A stretch of DNA of 64,000 nt, taken from contig NZ_JAGKJI010000013.1 in NCBI RefSeq assembly GCF_020329485.1, positions 92,253 to 156,252 on the forward strand, given 5' to 3'. Below the pieces are notes generated by a model. That model was not told the origin of the DNA, did not search any database, and saw nothing but the letters and a program-made list of their open reading frames with translations. Position numbers and translations under genes: made by a program. Of the stretch, positions 63,714 through 64,000 are shown piece by piece; the first letter of the stretch is position 1; each line of letters starts with the position of its first letter. Origin of the DNA: Bradyrhizobium cenepequi. Lineage in GTDB: Bacteria > Pseudomonadota > Alphaproteobacteria > Rhizobiales > Xanthobacteraceae.

Positions 63714-64000
63714 CGGAGAAAAATTCGTCCGCGATTCCAACGTGATTTGGGTCGTCCAGCCCTCGCGCGAAAAATAAATCGCTTAACCCGTCGGGCAAAT
63801 CAGTGATTTAACTCCGCGCGTCTCACCCGAATGAGGGGCGGCTCGCGATCGTCACGAACGTTGCGGTGAGATGCGGTGGACGCGGGTGTTGCGACTGACG
63901 AGCGTGACTATCCGTGGACGGCGAAGTCGTGTGGTTCTGGCGCCCCGACGCTGGCGCTAAGTTTTTTGCGCGAACAAGTTTGCGCGAGAGGCGACGGTGG
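63714..64000. other. Right-edge stretch without a recognised gene
   Basis: No credible protein frame is seen. The part from about 63840 resembles, from memory, a GC-rich sequence that recurs in Bradyrhizobium genomes and is often annotated as small spurious proteins. It continues past the window edge. Confidence 0.35.

Overview
The window reads as chromosomal DNA of a Bradyrhizobium-like alphaproteobacterium (Nitrobacteraceae). The evidence is high G+C, a red-type (form IC) RuBisCO operon next to protocatechuate-cleavage genes, an alphaproteobacterial set of housekeeping genes, and many short extragenic inverted-repeat elements typical of rhizobial genomes. I saw no tRNA, rRNA, CRISPR array, prophage or intact insertion sequence. 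Coding density is high and most genes have clear family assignments.

Layout. 1-1477: 5' part of mutS, running off the left edge. 1.6-4.4 kb: pcaF, pcaH and pcaG (lower beta-ketoadipate pathway). 4.5-14.4 kb: cbbR, divergent from a complete Calvin-cycle operon cbbF-P-T-A-L-S-X-Y. 14.5-20.5 kb: a PRISE-like reductase, a MarR-EmrA-EmrB efflux operon with a clear palindromic operator, a Zur-type regulator and an EamA transporter. 20.8-25.7 kb: mercaptopyruvate sulfurtransferase, ispG, and a TauD-type plus Rieske-type oxygenase pair. 25.8-35.3 kb: cell-wall amidase, Na+/H+ antiporter, NTF2-like protein, secreted caspase-like protein, DUF1345 protein, ispA, mtgA, rpmF and small unknowns. 35.5-41.4 kb: GGDEF/EAL protein, then phaR, phaA and phaB (polyhydroxybutyrate) and an EamA exporter. 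41.6-51.2 kb: DUF985 cupin-gloB, a methyltransferase, DUF4167 protein, prmC-prfA, ptsP, lysC. 51.4-57.7 kb: PH-domain protein, ubiG, EamA protein, the comF-grxC-nit-DUF1178 operon, a BioC-like methyltransferase and mutT. 57.9-63.5 kb: argJ, a parvulin-type isomerase and secA. The last 500 bases hold repeats and no recognised gene.

How the genes work together. Protocatechuate cleavage and the thiolase feed aromatic carbon to acetyl-CoA and succinyl-CoA, while the neighbouring cbb operon fixes CO2, so one locus joins organic and autotrophic carbon supply. CbbX and CbbY, with overlapping start and stop codons, form a RuBisCO maintenance pair: an AAA+ activase and an inhibitor-removing phosphatase. 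phaA/phaB/phaR store acetyl-CoA as PHB. PtsP links nitrogen and carbon state to regulation.

I did not find a clearly new defence or mobile system. The most interesting items are the inverted-repeat elements, two of which supply the last codons of proteins; a strong hairpin between cbbS and cbbX; the MarR operator; the caspase-like protein; the unexplained TauD/Rieske pair; a methyltransferase-fold protein that has lost its SAM glycine motif; and the Nit/glutaredoxin/DUF1178 operon.
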